Source: Ignavibacteria bacterium (GTDB lineage Bacteria; Bacteroidota; Ignavibacteria; Ignavibacteriales; Ignavibacteriaceae). From it: 64,000 nt of DNA. The notes beneath the pieces are model-generated. The model was not told the origin of the DNA and ran no database searches. It saw nothing but the letters and a program-made list of their open reading frames with translations. The first letter of the stretch is position 1; every line of letters begins with the position of its first letter. The position numbers and the translations under genes were made by a program. The stretch lies in contig JAFLBV010000002.1 in the NCBI GenBank assembly GCA_017302895.1, positions 992,001 to 1,056,000 on the forward strand, in the 5' to 3' direction. Shown one piece after another: positions 9,099 through 18,352 of this stretch.

Positions 9099-9734
9099 AT
9101 GATCAAAGATGTACACTACTGGGACTACTTCAATTCCCTCACCCAAGGTAACAAACATCGGTGTAGAGAAATTGTAGTATCCCTCGCTGAAGAAAAAACT
9201 GATATCAAAGATATCTACATTAACCTCCTGCAAAAATCCCTCTACAAAATCGGGAAAATGTGGGAAGAAGGCAAAATCTCCATTGCCGAAGAGCATATAG
9301 CCACCAAAATAACAGAATATCTGGTGGATATTTCCTGCGAACTTTACCCTAAATCACCATCGAACGGTAGAACCATTCTTCTTACCGGTGTGGACAAAGA
9401 TTTCCACGACATAGGTGCCAGAATGGTTGCAAACATCTTCGAACTTCAGGGATGGACTGCGGTTTTCCTTGGCGGAAACACCCCCAAACGGGAAGTCCTT
9501 AACATGATCGAAACTACAAAACCTGAAATTGTCGGCATCACCTACAGCCTTTACATAAACTTTTTAAGATTTGTTGAACTGCTCGATGCCATTAGCACAC
9601 AATTTCCAAACCAGAAAATCCTCATCGGCGGGCAGGGTCTCTCATCCGACACAAACAACACCCTCGCCAAATATCCGAATGCGGAATACATCTGCTCCCT
9701 CACCGAGCTGGAGGAAAAACTGGTTAAGTATTAG
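9099..9734 (+). CDS. Stand-alone cobalamin-binding protein, CarH-like sensor module
   Basis: The 211-residue protein has a helical cap (residues ~1-85) and a Rossmann-type B12-binding domain (~90-211). The B12 domain has DFHDIG with H103 as the expected lower axial ligand, then LGGNTP and a late LIGGQGL glycine motif. The cap has W55 and E65-H66, the Wx9EH pattern that covers adenosylcobalamin in CarH/LitR photoreceptors; the residue after W55 is Glu, not the His that gives bis-His ligation in Thermus CarH. No DNA-binding domain and no methyltransferase or mutase partner is adjacent. It may be a B12- or light-responsive regulator that acts through another protein, or a corrinoid carrier. Confidence 0.82.
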   Translation: MIKDVHYWDYFNSLTQGNKHRCREIVVSLAEEKTDIKDIYINLLQKSLYKIGKMWEEGKISIAEEHIATKITEYLVDISCELYPKSPSNGRTILLTGVDKDFHDIGARMVANIFELQGWTAVFLGGNTPKREVLNMIETTKPEIVGITYSLYINFLRFVELLDAISTQFPNQKILIGGQGLSSDTNNTLAKYPNAEYICSLTELEEKLVKY

Positions 9735-9833
9735 TTATGATTTATGAATTATGAATTGATAGTAAATCAAGGCGGGAGGTTCCCACTTTGATTTACGGAA
9801 ACTAATAACTCATAAGTCATAACTCATAACTAA
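9731..9833. repeat. ~103-nt imperfect palindrome with 8-nt periodic arms
   Basis: Left flank 9731-9760 consists of TTATGAnT-like 8-nt units and the right flank 9801-9833 carries the same units inverted; TTAGTTATGA at 9731 is the exact reverse complement of 9824-9833. The core is a 16-bp stem with two non-Watson-Crick positions (9762-9777 with 9781-9796) around a 3-nt loop. It starts inside the stop codon of the B12 gene and ends 81 nt before the MCE permease. It could act as a terminator/attenuator between the units or be a small mobile palindrome. No T-run follows. Confidence 0.8.
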
Positions 9834-9914
9834 AAATGGTTTTTTCTCTCCCAAATTATTCTTAAATTGGGTTTTCAATAATTGATCATATTGTAAAAAT
9901 ACCGAGTCAATTAA

Positions 9915-10676
9915 ATGATACCCGGACTTCAAAGCCAGTCATTTTTTAATTTCATGGTGACAGTAGTGAGTGAGTTTATTTCCAAAAGGGAAATAAAGCA
10001 CATCACTTACGCTGTCGTTTACCGGCAGATACTGTTTACCGGATTTGAAGCTTTGTCAATCATTACTCTTGCAGCCGTCGCTGTGGGTGCTGTGATCATC
10101 ATTCAGGGGAACTCTGTCCTCTCTAATTTCTCACAAAGTCCGATGTATTACACTATTCTTGTGGCGATTATACCGCGGGAATTAAGTACACTTCTTACAG
10201 CTCTTATCGTTATTGCCCGATCAGGTACTGCCATTTCGACCGAACTCGGGAACATGAACATTAACAACGAAACGCTCGCAATCTACTCATTTGGCATTTC
10301 ACCGGTGGCCTATCTCGCTGTTCCCCGTGTCATAGGGATGGTCATATCTGTGGTATGCCTCACGATTTATTTTAATGTAGCTGCTTTCGCCACGAGCGGA
10401 TTTGTGAGTTTTCTTTCGGCCGCCGTGATTCCCACACAGTTTCTCTACGATCTTTTTACTGCTTTAAGTGTGACCGATCTGCTAATCAGTGTGGTTAAAT
10501 CGGCTTTCTTCGGATTTTTTATCGGTGTGATAGCTTGTTATAACGGATTCAAGGTGCAAAAGGCAATTACAGAAGTGCCGCAGCGAACAATTAAAACGGT
10601 AGTTAACTCGGTGGCGACACTCGTAATCCTGGATATTACCGTAACTGCATTATTCTATCTTTTTCTCTATGATTAG
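9915..10676 (+). CDS. mlaE: MlaE-family ABC transporter permease
   Basis: The 253-residue integral membrane protein matches the MlaE/YrbE permease family, which with an ATPase and an MCE protein moves phospholipids or other lipids between membranes. Visible signatures include the first transmembrane segment around residues 50-70 (AVAVGAVIIIQG), the conserved IPRELSTLLTALIVIARSGTAISTELGNM block and later hydrophobic helices to the C-terminus. It is 8 nt overlapped by the ATPase-like gene. This is the first gene of a four-gene operon. Confidence 0.92.
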   Translation: MIPGLQSQSFFNFMVTVVSEFISKREIKHITYAVVYRQILFTGFEALSIITLAAVAVGAVIIIQGNSVLSNFSQSPMYYTILVAIIPRELSTLLTALIVIARSGTAISTELGNMNINNETLAIYSFGISPVAYLAVPRVIGMVISVVCLTIYFNVAAFATSGFVSFLSAAVIPTQFLYDLFTALSVTDLLISVVKSAFFGFFIGVIACYNGFKVQKAITEVPQRTIKTVVNSVATLVILDITVTALFYLFLYD

Positions 10677-11406
10677 TCTTAAGCTCGAAAATGTGACCTG
10701 TACCCGTGAGGGACAAACCATAGTAAGTTCATTTTCAGCCGATTTGACGGGATCAAAACTTACCGCCATTCTGTCGGATTCCGAGGAATCTGCCGTTGCA
10801 TTTCTTCGACTTGTTGCAGGTCTGCAAAAACCTCCCGTCGGGACCCTGGTATATAACGGCGAGAATTTCTACGAAAAAAGCCCGGAAGATCAATCTAAAA
10901 TTTTACGCCACAACAGCTACATTTTCGACTCAGGGGGGGTCGTTTCAAACCTTTCGGTTTCCGAGAATATTCTTCTTCCCTTCGATTTCATCAATCATTC
11001 GGTACCTGAAAAGGAAAAACTTGCGAAGGTTGAGGAATTGTTAAAATTTTTCGAACTCGATTCAGAACTTCTTCAGAAACGGCCCTCGATGCTGACAAAG
11101 GGAGAGATAAAACTTATCAATTATATCAGGGCATATCTTATCAGTCCCGAAATGGTTTTTATTGAATCTCCTTTTGCAAGGATGATGAAACAAACAGCCG
11201 GTTTAATCGAAAAAATAATTGTGGAGACAGCCTTCGAAAAGGGAATCCCCCATTTCTTCTCGAAAAACAACAATTCCAGTCTCGTCGAGAAGGCGGACAC
11301 AATAATTTTAATAAAAAAAGGTGAAGCTACACTTCACAAAAGAGGTGTCGACTTCACCGATAAGTTTGACTACCCGAAATTTTACGATCAAAAAGAGATC
11401 AAATAA
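10669..11406 (+). CDS. MlaF-like ABC ATPase subunit with degenerate nucleotide-binding motifs
   Basis: The 245-residue protein aligns by position with MlaF: beta strand LKLENVTCTREGQ, then FLRLVAGLQKP after the P-loop position, and EERY-like LSVSENILLPF. The Walker A that should be GxSGSGKS reads SDSEESAV (36-43), with no Gly-Lys-Ser/Thr. The signature is MLTKGEIKL instead of LSGGM-x-KR, and Walker B is MVFIESPF with the Asp lost. The frame is intact and keeps its operon position, so it is unlikely to be a decaying pseudogene. It may be a structural subunit, or work with an active ATPase encoded elsewhere. Overlaps mlaE by 8 nt. Confidence 0.85.
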   Translation: MISLKLENVTCTREGQTIVSSFSADLTGSKLTAILSDSEESAVAFLRLVAGLQKPPVGTLVYNGENFYEKSPEDQSKILRHNSYIFDSGGVVSNLSVSENILLPFDFINHSVPEKEKLAKVEELLKFFELDSELLQKRPSMLTKGEIKLINYIRAYLISPEMVFIESPFARMMKQTAGLIEKIIVETAFEKGIPHFFSKNNNSSLVEKADTIILIKKGEATLHKRGVDFTDKFDYPKFYDQKEIK

Positions 11407-11407
11407 T

Positions 11408-12469
11408 ATGTCAAAATTACGATATACAAAGATCCTTGTGATCTCATTCATTGCACTCGCGGTTTTTGCCGTGGCAAGTCTCACGCTTTCGATCCTGATC
11501 AGTGAGAAGGTTTTTTCCACCAAGCTTAACTTTCGCGCAAAGTTCTCCGATGCAACGGGCTTGAAAGGGAATGTCCCTGTAATCTTCAAAGGTTTTAAGA
11601 TTGGCTACCTCAATAATCTTACTCTTGGTGCCGACAACAATATTTATGCCGATCTGAACATCTATGAAGACTATAGAAATCTCATCAGAGACAACTGCAT
11701 TCTCTACAAAAATGTGAATTTCATTACCTCGGTAACAAATATCCTTCTTCTTACAGGAACGGGAAAAAGCAAACTCCTTGAGCAGGGCTCCATGATTCCG
11801 GGATTCGATACACGGGAGGGGAAAGCGATGCAAAGGCTCCACAATGTGGAATATCAGGGGGAGGTGATAAATGCCTTCATGTTTAAAATCGAAGCGTTCC
11901 TCGATGAGGTGAATCCGCAGATTTCCCCGGGTGCAGGTGAAGCTAATTCCGGCATAATGAATTCCCTTAAATCGATCGATTCAACCTTCGGAAAGATCAA
12001 TTCCATTATCACGAATGTCGACAAAACTGTTGCGATGGTGAAAGATGGACTCTCCGGAAGCAAGTCGGGTGTTTTTGGAGGTATGGCACAACTCGACAAC
12101 CTTATGAGCGAACTTGTGGCCACGACAAAGAATGCCCGGGGTCTGATGGGGAGGCTCGATGCCACTCTCGTCAATTATCAGAGACCTGACAGCCTTGCAA
12201 TCAAGATGATTGATCCTACCGGAGATAATTTCCTGAAGCCCGTAAAGACCTCCCTCAACTCGATTAACGAGTTACTTCCTGAAATCAATAAACTTCTTGT
12301 TTACTCAAATGACCAGACGACAAATTTATCGCTTATTCAGGAAAAAATAAAAAAAGTACTCGATGATCTGCAGGTCACCCTCCAGATTATTAACAAAAAC
12401 CCGATCATCAATTTTGGCACCAACATCAACAACAAAAAAGTTGAACAGGGAAAGAAGAGGCCAAGATGA
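11408..12469 (+). CDS. MCE/MlaD-family periplasmic lipid-binding protein
   Basis: Starting at the ATG at 11408 the protein has 353 residues. An upstream in-frame start would add 29 residues lying inside the ATPase gene and was not used. One N-terminal membrane anchor (~8-30) is followed by a MlaD/MCE domain (~35-115) with F-x-D-A-T-GL-K-G-x-VPVIFKGFKIGYL. Long helices (~170-330) follow, as in MCE proteins whose helical tails form a hexameric channel. It binds lipid in the periplasm for the MlaE/ATPase complex. The stop overlaps the next start by 4 nt (ATGA). Confidence 0.92.
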   Translation: MSKLRYTKILVISFIALAVFAVASLTLSILISEKVFSTKLNFRAKFSDATGLKGNVPVIFKGFKIGYLNNLTLGADNNIYADLNIYEDYRNLIRDNCILYKNVNFITSVTNILLLTGTGKSKLLEQGSMIPGFDTREGKAMQRLHNVEYQGEVINAFMFKIEAFLDEVNPQISPGAGEANSGIMNSLKSIDSTFGKINSIITNVDKTVAMVKDGLSGSKSGVFGGMAQLDNLMSELVATTKNARGLMGRLDATLVNYQRPDSLAIKMIDPTGDNFLKPVKTSLNSINELLPEINKLLVYSNDQTTNLSLIQEKIKKVLDDLQVTLQIINKNPIINFGTNINNKKVEQGKKRPR

Positions 12470-13428
12470 AAAATTTTATACTCTTATTAGCTCTGATTAC
12501 TCCCCTCTTTCTTTCGGGTTGCTTCTCTTCAACAGTGATTGATGAGCAGAAGACAGCATCGCAAAGCGACGGTGACGATTTCTTTAACCTCGCAAACGAC
12601 CTCATAAACCGGAACAAAACGGGTCCCGCCCTCATTTCCCTTGATGAGGCTTTCAACAGTTATTCACTTCTCGACGATGTCTCCGGGAAAACAAAAGTTC
12701 TGCTTAAAAAGGCAAACATCTACGCTTCCATGGGAGATTTCAAAAAAGGTGACAGCCTTCTCTCTGCTGAATTTCTACTGCTGCCCGGAAGGAATGACTC
12801 AATAAATTATCTGAATTCCCTCTCGGAATACTACTACACTTCGCAAAGGTATGACAGCGTTATAGCCCTTTCGAAGAAATTCAAGGAGCAGTATTTCTCA
12901 TCCTCTCTCGCTCTTATTTCGACGGCTTATTTGGCTCTCTCCAAATTTGCATTAAAAGCTGATTACGAAATCGAACTCACGAATCTCAACAGTGCTTTTG
13001 TTGCTTTTGACCGTGACTCCCGCTACCCGGGTGACCAGCTCGCCTTTGCATACTACACGCGGGCGTTTATTGCTTTGGCGGACGGTAAAACAGATGAGGC
13101 TGCGTTTTGGGGTGGCAAGGCATATGATCAGGACTTAAAAAATGAGGACTATCTTGCCATAGCCTATGATCTTGAATTTTTGGGAAAAGTAGCTGAAAAG
13201 AAGGGTAATCCCGAGAAGGCATCCGGTTATTTCAAACGGGCATCCGATTCATACTTCGCACTCGGTATTGAGGAACCGGCAATAATCTGTGAGGTGAAAA
13301 GCCTCATTCACCGGTTAAATACAAAAGGCGATAATCCATTTCTGAAAAATCGCCTCAAATTTCTAAAGGACAAAATAAAAGATCCGACCCTGCTGGGCGA
13401 GATCGAAAAAATCGTCCCTAAACAGTAA
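12466..13428 (+). CDS. TPR-type lipoprotein of the MCE operon
   Basis: This 320-residue protein opens with a lipoprotein signal ending in LSGC (C19), so it should be lipidated and face the periplasm. The rest is helical with several tetratricopeptide-like pairs (for example ~120-150, 220-260). It is coupled to the MCE protein by an ATGA overlap, which suggests an outer-membrane or periplasmic partner for the lipid-transport complex. No enzyme domain is seen. Its 3' end overlaps the convergent gltX by 11 nt. Confidence 0.82.
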   Translation: MKNFILLLALITPLFLSGCFSSTVIDEQKTASQSDGDDFFNLANDLINRNKTGPALISLDEAFNSYSLLDDVSGKTKVLLKKANIYASMGDFKKGDSLLSAEFLLLPGRNDSINYLNSLSEYYYTSQRYDSVIALSKKFKEQYFSSSLALISTAYLALSKFALKADYEIELTNLNSAFVAFDRDSRYPGDQLAFAYYTRAFIALADGKTDEAAFWGGKAYDQDLKNEDYLAIAYDLEFLGKVAEKKGNPEKASGYFKRASDSYFALGIEEPAIICEVKSLIHRLNTKGDNPFLKNRLKFLKDKIKDPTLLGEIEKIVPKQ

Positions 13429-14878
13429 GCTTTTTTATTCCTGTTTCGATCCGGTAAAGAACCTCATCTTTGCCTAGGGCATCGAGTATCTCGAAGAGTC
13501 CCGGACCGGATGACACTCCGGATACCACAAGTCTCACAGGGTGAATCAGTTTTCCTGCTCCGACTCCGTTTTCTTCCGCAGCACTTCTGAGAGCTGTTTC
13601 CCAGTCTTCCTTCGAAGGTGATTCCATTGCATCTATTTTGGCTGAATAAGCCTCCAGCAATTTTGGAGTGTCTTCCTTCCAACCCTTCTGTACACCTTTT
13701 TCTTCATAGGTTTCAGGACGGGAGAAGAAATATGGTGCGTTTACAGGAATTTCCTTTATAAACTTCACTCTTTCCTTCATGCATGAAACGACCTTGGTCA
13801 GGTATTCTTCAGTAATTTTTTCTGTCAGGGGAATCTCCTGAGCGATCAGTTCTTCGCGAAGCAGACGGGCAAGTTCGCTGTCAGTCTTTGATCTCAGGTG
13901 TTCGGCGTTCAACCAGTCGAGTTTCTCGAAATTGAAAACGGCACCCGATTTGTTGATCCTTTCGAGCGAAAATGAAGCAATCAGTTCGTCCATATTATAG
14001 AATTCCCTGTCGTCACCGGCGTTCCAGCCCAAAAGGGAGATAAAATTGATCAATGCCTCTTTCAAATATCCTTTCGCTCTGTAGTCTTCAACCGCCACAT
14101 CACCCTGTCTCTTGCTCAGTTTTGAGCGATCAGGATTCAGTAGAAGCGGCAGGTGAGCAAAAACAGGCACTTCCCAACCGAATGCTTCATAGAGGAGCAC
14201 ATGCTTTGGAGTCGAGGGGAGCCACTCTTCACCACGAATGGTGTGTGTAATTTTCATCAGATGGTCATCCACCACATTTGCGAGGTGGTATGTAGGAAAT
14301 CCGTCACTTTTTATCAGAACCTGATCATCGATTATCGATGTATCAAAATCGATATTTCCTCTTATGATATCCTTAACGAGTACCTTGCTTCCGTGCCTTA
14401 CATTCATACGAACGACATAAGGAATGCCCGAAGCCAGTTTTTCTGTCACTTCCTCTTTTGAAAGTTTCAGGCAGTGCTTGTCGTAAACAGTCTGTTCATT
14501 CCTGGCTTTTTGAGCTTCTCTCAGACTGTCCAGTCTCTCTTTGGAGCAGAAACAGTAATAGGCATGTCCCGACTCGAGAAGCCTGTCTGTGTGCTCTTTA
14601 TAAATGTGAAGGCGTTCTGACTGAGTGTATGGGCCATACTCTCCCTCGATTCCCGGACCTTCATCGTAATGAAGTCCCGACCACTCGAGAGTTGAAATAA
14701 GATTTTCAACAGCTCCCGGAACATACCTGGTGCGGTCGGTGTCCTCAATTCTGAGGATGAACTTTCCACCCGATTGTCGGGCAAAAAGGTAGTTGTAAAG
14801 TGCGGTTCTTAGTCCCCCTATGTGTAGATAACCGGTAGGGCTGGGGGCAAACCTTACCCGTGGGTATTCTGATATCAT
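13418..14878 (-). CDS. gltX: Glutamyl-tRNA synthetase
   Basis: The 486-residue class I synthetase charges tRNA-Glu. The HIGH-type motif is in SPTGYLHIGGLRTALYN (~12-28), and the KMSKS-type motif is KLSKRQGD near residue 253. RIEDTDRTR and the catalytic IIRG/EEWLPSTPKH blocks are typical of GltX. Length is normal. It follows the hybrid-kinase-like gene on the same strand by 30 nt. Whether it also charges tRNA-Gln cannot be read from this window. Confidence 0.97.
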   Translation of the reverse strand: MISEYPRVRFAPSPTGYLHIGGLRTALYNYLFARQSGGKFILRIEDTDRTRYVPGAVENLISTLEWSGLHYDEGPGIEGEYGPYTQSERLHIYKEHTDRLLESGHAYYCFCSKERLDSLREAQKARNEQTVYDKHCLKLSKEEVTEKLASGIPYVVRMNVRHGSKVLVKDIIRGNIDFDTSIIDDQVLIKSDGFPTYHLANVVDDHLMKITHTIRGEEWLPSTPKHVLLYEAFGWEVPVFAHLPLLLNPDRSKLSKRQGDVAVEDYRAKGYLKEALINFISLLGWNAGDDREFYNMDELIASFSLERINKSGAVFNFEKLDWLNAEHLRSKTDSELARLLREELIAQEIPLTEKITEEYLTKVVSCMKERVKFIKEIPVNAPYFFSRPETYEEKGVQKGWKEDTPKLLEAYSAKIDAMESPSKEDWETALRSAAEENGVGAGKLIHPVRLVVSGVSSGPGLFEILDALGKDEVLYRIETGIKKLTV

Positions 14879-14908
14879 TTAACGCTGTTTTCCTGTAGAA
14901 TTTACCGG

Positions 14909-17281
14909 TTATGCCGGATTGGTTGTATATTTCTTTACTTTTTCAATAAACTCAACGCTGTCTATCGGTTTTGGGATATAGTCAGTTGCACCGGCATCAA
15001 TACATTTTTCGCGGTCACCTTTCATGGCAAATGCTGTAAGGGCTATGATCGGAGTATCCTTGTACTCGGGCATCTGTCTTACCCGTTCTGTAGCTTCAAA
15101 TCCGTTCATGACAGGCATCTGCATATCCATCAGGATGATGTCATATTTCATCTTCTTGGCCTGTTCCACGGCCTCGGCACCATTTTCACAAACCGTTACA
15201 TTATTGAAACCGTTTTTTCTGAGAAGACGGGTAACAATAATTTGTGAGTGTTTGTAGTCTTCCACGAGAAGAATTACGGGACCTGAAGGTTCAGGAGCTG
15301 CTGCTGCCTGACCCGTGCCACCCGCAGCGGCACCACCGGTGCTTGTGACAGGTTCGGTTCTGTTAACCATTCTGCTGATTGTATCAGCGAGGTCTTCAAT
15401 TTTAGTGCTCTTTTTGTCGAGTAGCTCTGTGAAAAGTCCGTTAATCTTTGCGAGGTCTTCCTCGTAGTTCTCCTTGCCGGTGTAAATTATGATCGGCAGA
15501 CTTGCAAAACGGGAGTTTGATTTAATCTCTTTTATCAGTTCAAAACCGTTCATCTGAGGCATGTCGAGATCGACAATAGCCAGATCGAGATCCATGTTGG
15601 CAATTTTTGCCGGCACCTCGTATGAGAAGTTTTCAGCGACAGGATTGAAACCTGCCGACTGTATCGCCTCTTTCACAAGATTTAGAGTGTTCAGGTCATC
15701 ATCCACACAAAGGACATTGGCATCGCGCCTCAATTTGTAGCTGGTCAGCACTTCCACAAGGTCTTTATAGCTGATCGGTTTTACAAAATACTCGACCGAT
15801 CCCATCAAAAACGCCTTTTGCTGTTCGGCTTCAACTGAACAGACTATCACAGGAGTATGCCTGTGAAGCTTGTTTTCCCTGATTTTTCGGAGGAGCTCGA
15901 GTCCATTGATATCGGGAAGTGTGACATTCGTGATAATTGAAAGGAAACTTTCATTCTCAAGTATCTGCAATGCCTTCAAGCCGGCGTTCACAATTGTGGG
16001 TTCATATCCCCATTTGTTCAGATAATTACTTAGAAGTTTCGAAGTGGCGTAATCATCTTCTATTACAAGAACCCGGTTGTTCTGGCTTGCAGGTTTAGGA
16101 AGTGATTCCATTTGGCTCGCAAACATCGAACTGCCCGTAAGGAGAAGATTTATTGAAATACTGACTCCCTGTCCACTCTCCTTGCCAATTATGAGTTCGC
16201 CTTTCAGGCTCTCTATGTATCTTTTTGCAAGATTAAGTGAGAGAGCTGAAACGCTGGTCAGTTTTCCTCTGCCGTCATGAATCTGGCTTATGCGGAATGC
16301 ATCCTTCAATTTCTCGGGAGGCATCATGAGTCCAGAATGATATACCTTTATGGTCAGAATTCCACTCAATGATTCGGTAGCTGTTACTTCGATCCTGCCG
16401 TAAGGATTTTCATTCAGCAGAAATGCAAGAATGGATGAAATTGCGGTTTTAAGTTTCTGCTGATCAGATTCTATTTCCTTAGGAACTGCTTCACCGATTG
16501 CGAACTGCAGTGAGGTGACATTGGCATCTGTCTTTTCTTTGAAACTTTTCTCGATTTCATCCAAAAGTCCCTTTAGTTCAAAAGGTGCAGTTTGAACTGC
16601 TGCACTTCCACCGGCAACCTTGGAAATATCGATCAAATCGTTTAACAGACTGGATATCTTCTGAGCGTTATCCTTAATTAGCTTAACATACTCTGTTTGA
16701 ACAGAGCTTAATTTGTCATCATAAAGAAGTGAGGCGAAACCAAGAATGCTGTTTGCGGGTGTACGAAGATCATTCGAAACATCGAGAAGCAATTTGTTTA
16801 TGGATGAATCGGAAGTGTAGGTGACGAATTTTGCGGAGCTTAACACTACCAGCAAAAATTTTCCAAGAACTTCGATATTATCGATATCACTTTGACTGAA
16901 AGGCGACTTCCGGGTAAGTTTTAAAACGAACTGTTCCTCTGTATTCCCCTTCATTTTCAGGCAACCCTCATACACCAGGAAATCGGTCGACTGAATCTGA
17001 CATTTTTTATCAGTATCAAAAGATGTTACACCGGATGAAGTGTCGTGCAGCTTGCATACACTGCAAACTGATTCACTTCCTATGGCAAGGCTCTTTTTTA
17101 CATTATCAGACTTGCCAATAAGTACCAGTTTCTCGTTTACAGGTTTGAAAAGGGCAGCGGAGTAGAACTCAAATTCAGCAGAGATGAAGTTGCATAACTG
17201 ATTCAGGAGGTTTTCCCCTGTGCTGTCAGACTGAAACAACTGATTTACTGATTTAAACAAGGATATGATATTCGATTGCAT
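14909..17281 (-). CDS. Hybrid histidine-kinase-like protein with three receiver domains, degenerate kinase
   Basis: The 790-residue soluble protein has an N-terminal GAF-like sensor (~10-155, with several Cys), HisKA/HATPase-like region (~160-385), and three receiver domains (~405-520, ~525-640, ~670-790). The H-box reads VSNDLRTP: the phospho-acceptor His is N170. The ATPase region lacks a clear N-box (SSILAFLLNEN) and the usual D-x-G-x-G (VYHSGLMM). Receiver 1 has N452 in place of the acceptor Asp, while receivers 2 and 3 keep D571 and D719. An Ala/Gly-rich linker lies before receiver 3. It probably acts as a phosphorylation scaffold or output for another kinase, not as an autokinase. Confidence 0.88.
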   Translation of the reverse strand: MQSNIISLFKSVNQLFQSDSTGENLLNQLCNFISAEFEFYSAALFKPVNEKLVLIGKSDNVKKSLAIGSESVCSVCKLHDTSSGVTSFDTDKKCQIQSTDFLVYEGCLKMKGNTEEQFVLKLTRKSPFSQSDIDNIEVLGKFLLVVLSSAKFVTYTSDSSINKLLLDVSNDLRTPANSILGFASLLYDDKLSSVQTEYVKLIKDNAQKISSLLNDLIDISKVAGGSAAVQTAPFELKGLLDEIEKSFKEKTDANVTSLQFAIGEAVPKEIESDQQKLKTAISSILAFLLNENPYGRIEVTATESLSGILTIKVYHSGLMMPPEKLKDAFRISQIHDGRGKLTSVSALSLNLAKRYIESLKGELIIGKESGQGVSISINLLLTGSSMFASQMESLPKPASQNNRVLVIEDDYATSKLLSNYLNKWGYEPTIVNAGLKALQILENESFLSIITNVTLPDINGLELLRKIRENKLHRHTPVIVCSVEAEQQKAFLMGSVEYFVKPISYKDLVEVLTSYKLRRDANVLCVDDDLNTLNLVKEAIQSAGFNPVAENFSYEVPAKIANMDLDLAIVDLDMPQMNGFELIKEIKSNSRFASLPIIIYTGKENYEEDLAKINGLFTELLDKKSTKIEDLADTISRMVNRTEPVTSTGGAAAGGTGQAAAAPEPSGPVILLVEDYKHSQIIVTRLLRKNGFNNVTVCENGAEAVEQAKKMKYDIILMDMQMPVMNGFEATERVRQMPEYKDTPIIALTAFAMKGDREKCIDAGATDYIPKPIDSVEFIEKVKKYTTNPA

Positions 17282-17364
17282 CAGGCATACCGGGGTTCAT
17301 TAATGAATAACATTAAGACCACAAATTAAACAGAAATTTAGAGAAAAAAAAGTACACTATGAAA

Positions 17365-18342
17365 TTAAACTGTTTCAATCAGTTTTTTTACAATATCCAC
17401 AGATGTTATACCCTCTGCTTCGGCACTGAAATTTGGAATAATCCTGTGCCGCAATATCGGATTGAGAACCGACTTTACATCATCTTTGTTTGGGGTAAAT
17501 CTTCCGTACAATACAGCTCTGGTTTTTGCTGCGAGTATAAGATATTGTGAGGCTCTCGGGCCTGCTCCCCATCTTACCCATTCCTTGATGAACTGAGGTG
17601 AATCAGGAGTTCCCGGTCTGGTACTGTGAACTATTTTTGCTGCGTACTCGATAATGTTATCAGCCACAGGCACCGAACGAATCAGCGTCTGATAAGAGAG
17701 CAATTCAGAAGCAGTAATAACAGGATTGACCACGGGCATAAACGCTCCTGTGGTCGATTTAATAATCTCAACTTCTTCATCGTAAGAAGGATAATCGAGC
17801 CACAAATTGAACATAAACCTGTCAAGCTGTGCTTCAGGAAGAGGATATGTACCCTCCTGTTCAATCGGGTTTTGTGTGGCAAGTACAAAAAACGGTGTTT
17901 CAAGAGAATAAGTCTTCCCGGCAACCGTCACTTTATACTCCTGCATAGCTTCGAGAAGTGCAGCCTGAGTTTTAGGCGGAGTTCTGTTTATCTCATCTGC
18001 CAGAATCACATTCGAAAAGATTGGTCCGGGAATGAAACGGAATTCACGCCGTCTGGTAATCGGATCTTCCTCAATGATGTCAGTACCTGTAATATCAGAA
18101 GGCATAAGATCAGGTGTGAACTGAATCCTGCCAAATTTCAAGTCAGTTGCTTCAGCCACCGTTTTGATCAGGAGAGTTTTTGCCAGCCCGGGTACACCCA
18201 CCAACAGGCAGTGTCCGCGGGAAAGGAGCGAAATAAGAAGTTGCTCTACAATGTCAGTCTGTCCGACAATAACCTTGCCGATTTCAGCCTTAACTGTGTT
18301 AAATTTCTCATTAATCTCCCGTACGAGTGTTACTTCGTCCAA
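17365..18342 (-). CDS. MoxR-family AAA+ ATPase
   Basis: The 325-residue protein has the MoxR Walker A GVPGLAKT (49-56), the Walker B/sensor DEINRTPPKTQAALLEAM (~115-133), TQNPIEQEGTYPLPEAQLDRF and a C-terminal lid domain. MoxR ATPases act as chaperones, often for metal-cofactor or VWA-domain partners; no VWA gene is next to it here. The start is a TTG (18342-18340) preceded by AAGGGG. It lies 10 nt behind the SurA-like gene in the same direction, so it may work in the envelope-folding operon or simply share its transcript. Confidence 0.93.
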   Translation of the reverse strand: MDEVTLVREINEKFNTVKAEIGKVIVGQTDIVEQLLISLLSRGHCLLVGVPGLAKTLLIKTVAEATDLKFGRIQFTPDLMPSDITGTDIIEEDPITRRREFRFIPGPIFSNVILADEINRTPPKTQAALLEAMQEYKVTVAGKTYSLETPFFVLATQNPIEQEGTYPLPEAQLDRFMFNLWLDYPSYDEEVEIIKSTTGAFMPVVNPVITASELLSYQTLIRSVPVADNIIEYAAKIVHSTRPGTPDSPQFIKEWVRWGAGPRASQYLILAAKTRAVLYGRFTPNKDDVKSVLNPILRHRIIPNFSAEAEGITSVDIVKKLIETV

Positions 18343-18352
18343 TTCAACCCCT

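Noticed and set aside
10669..11406. Calling the MlaF-like gene a pseudogene
   Set aside because: No frameshift or stop; full length, coupled to both neighbours.
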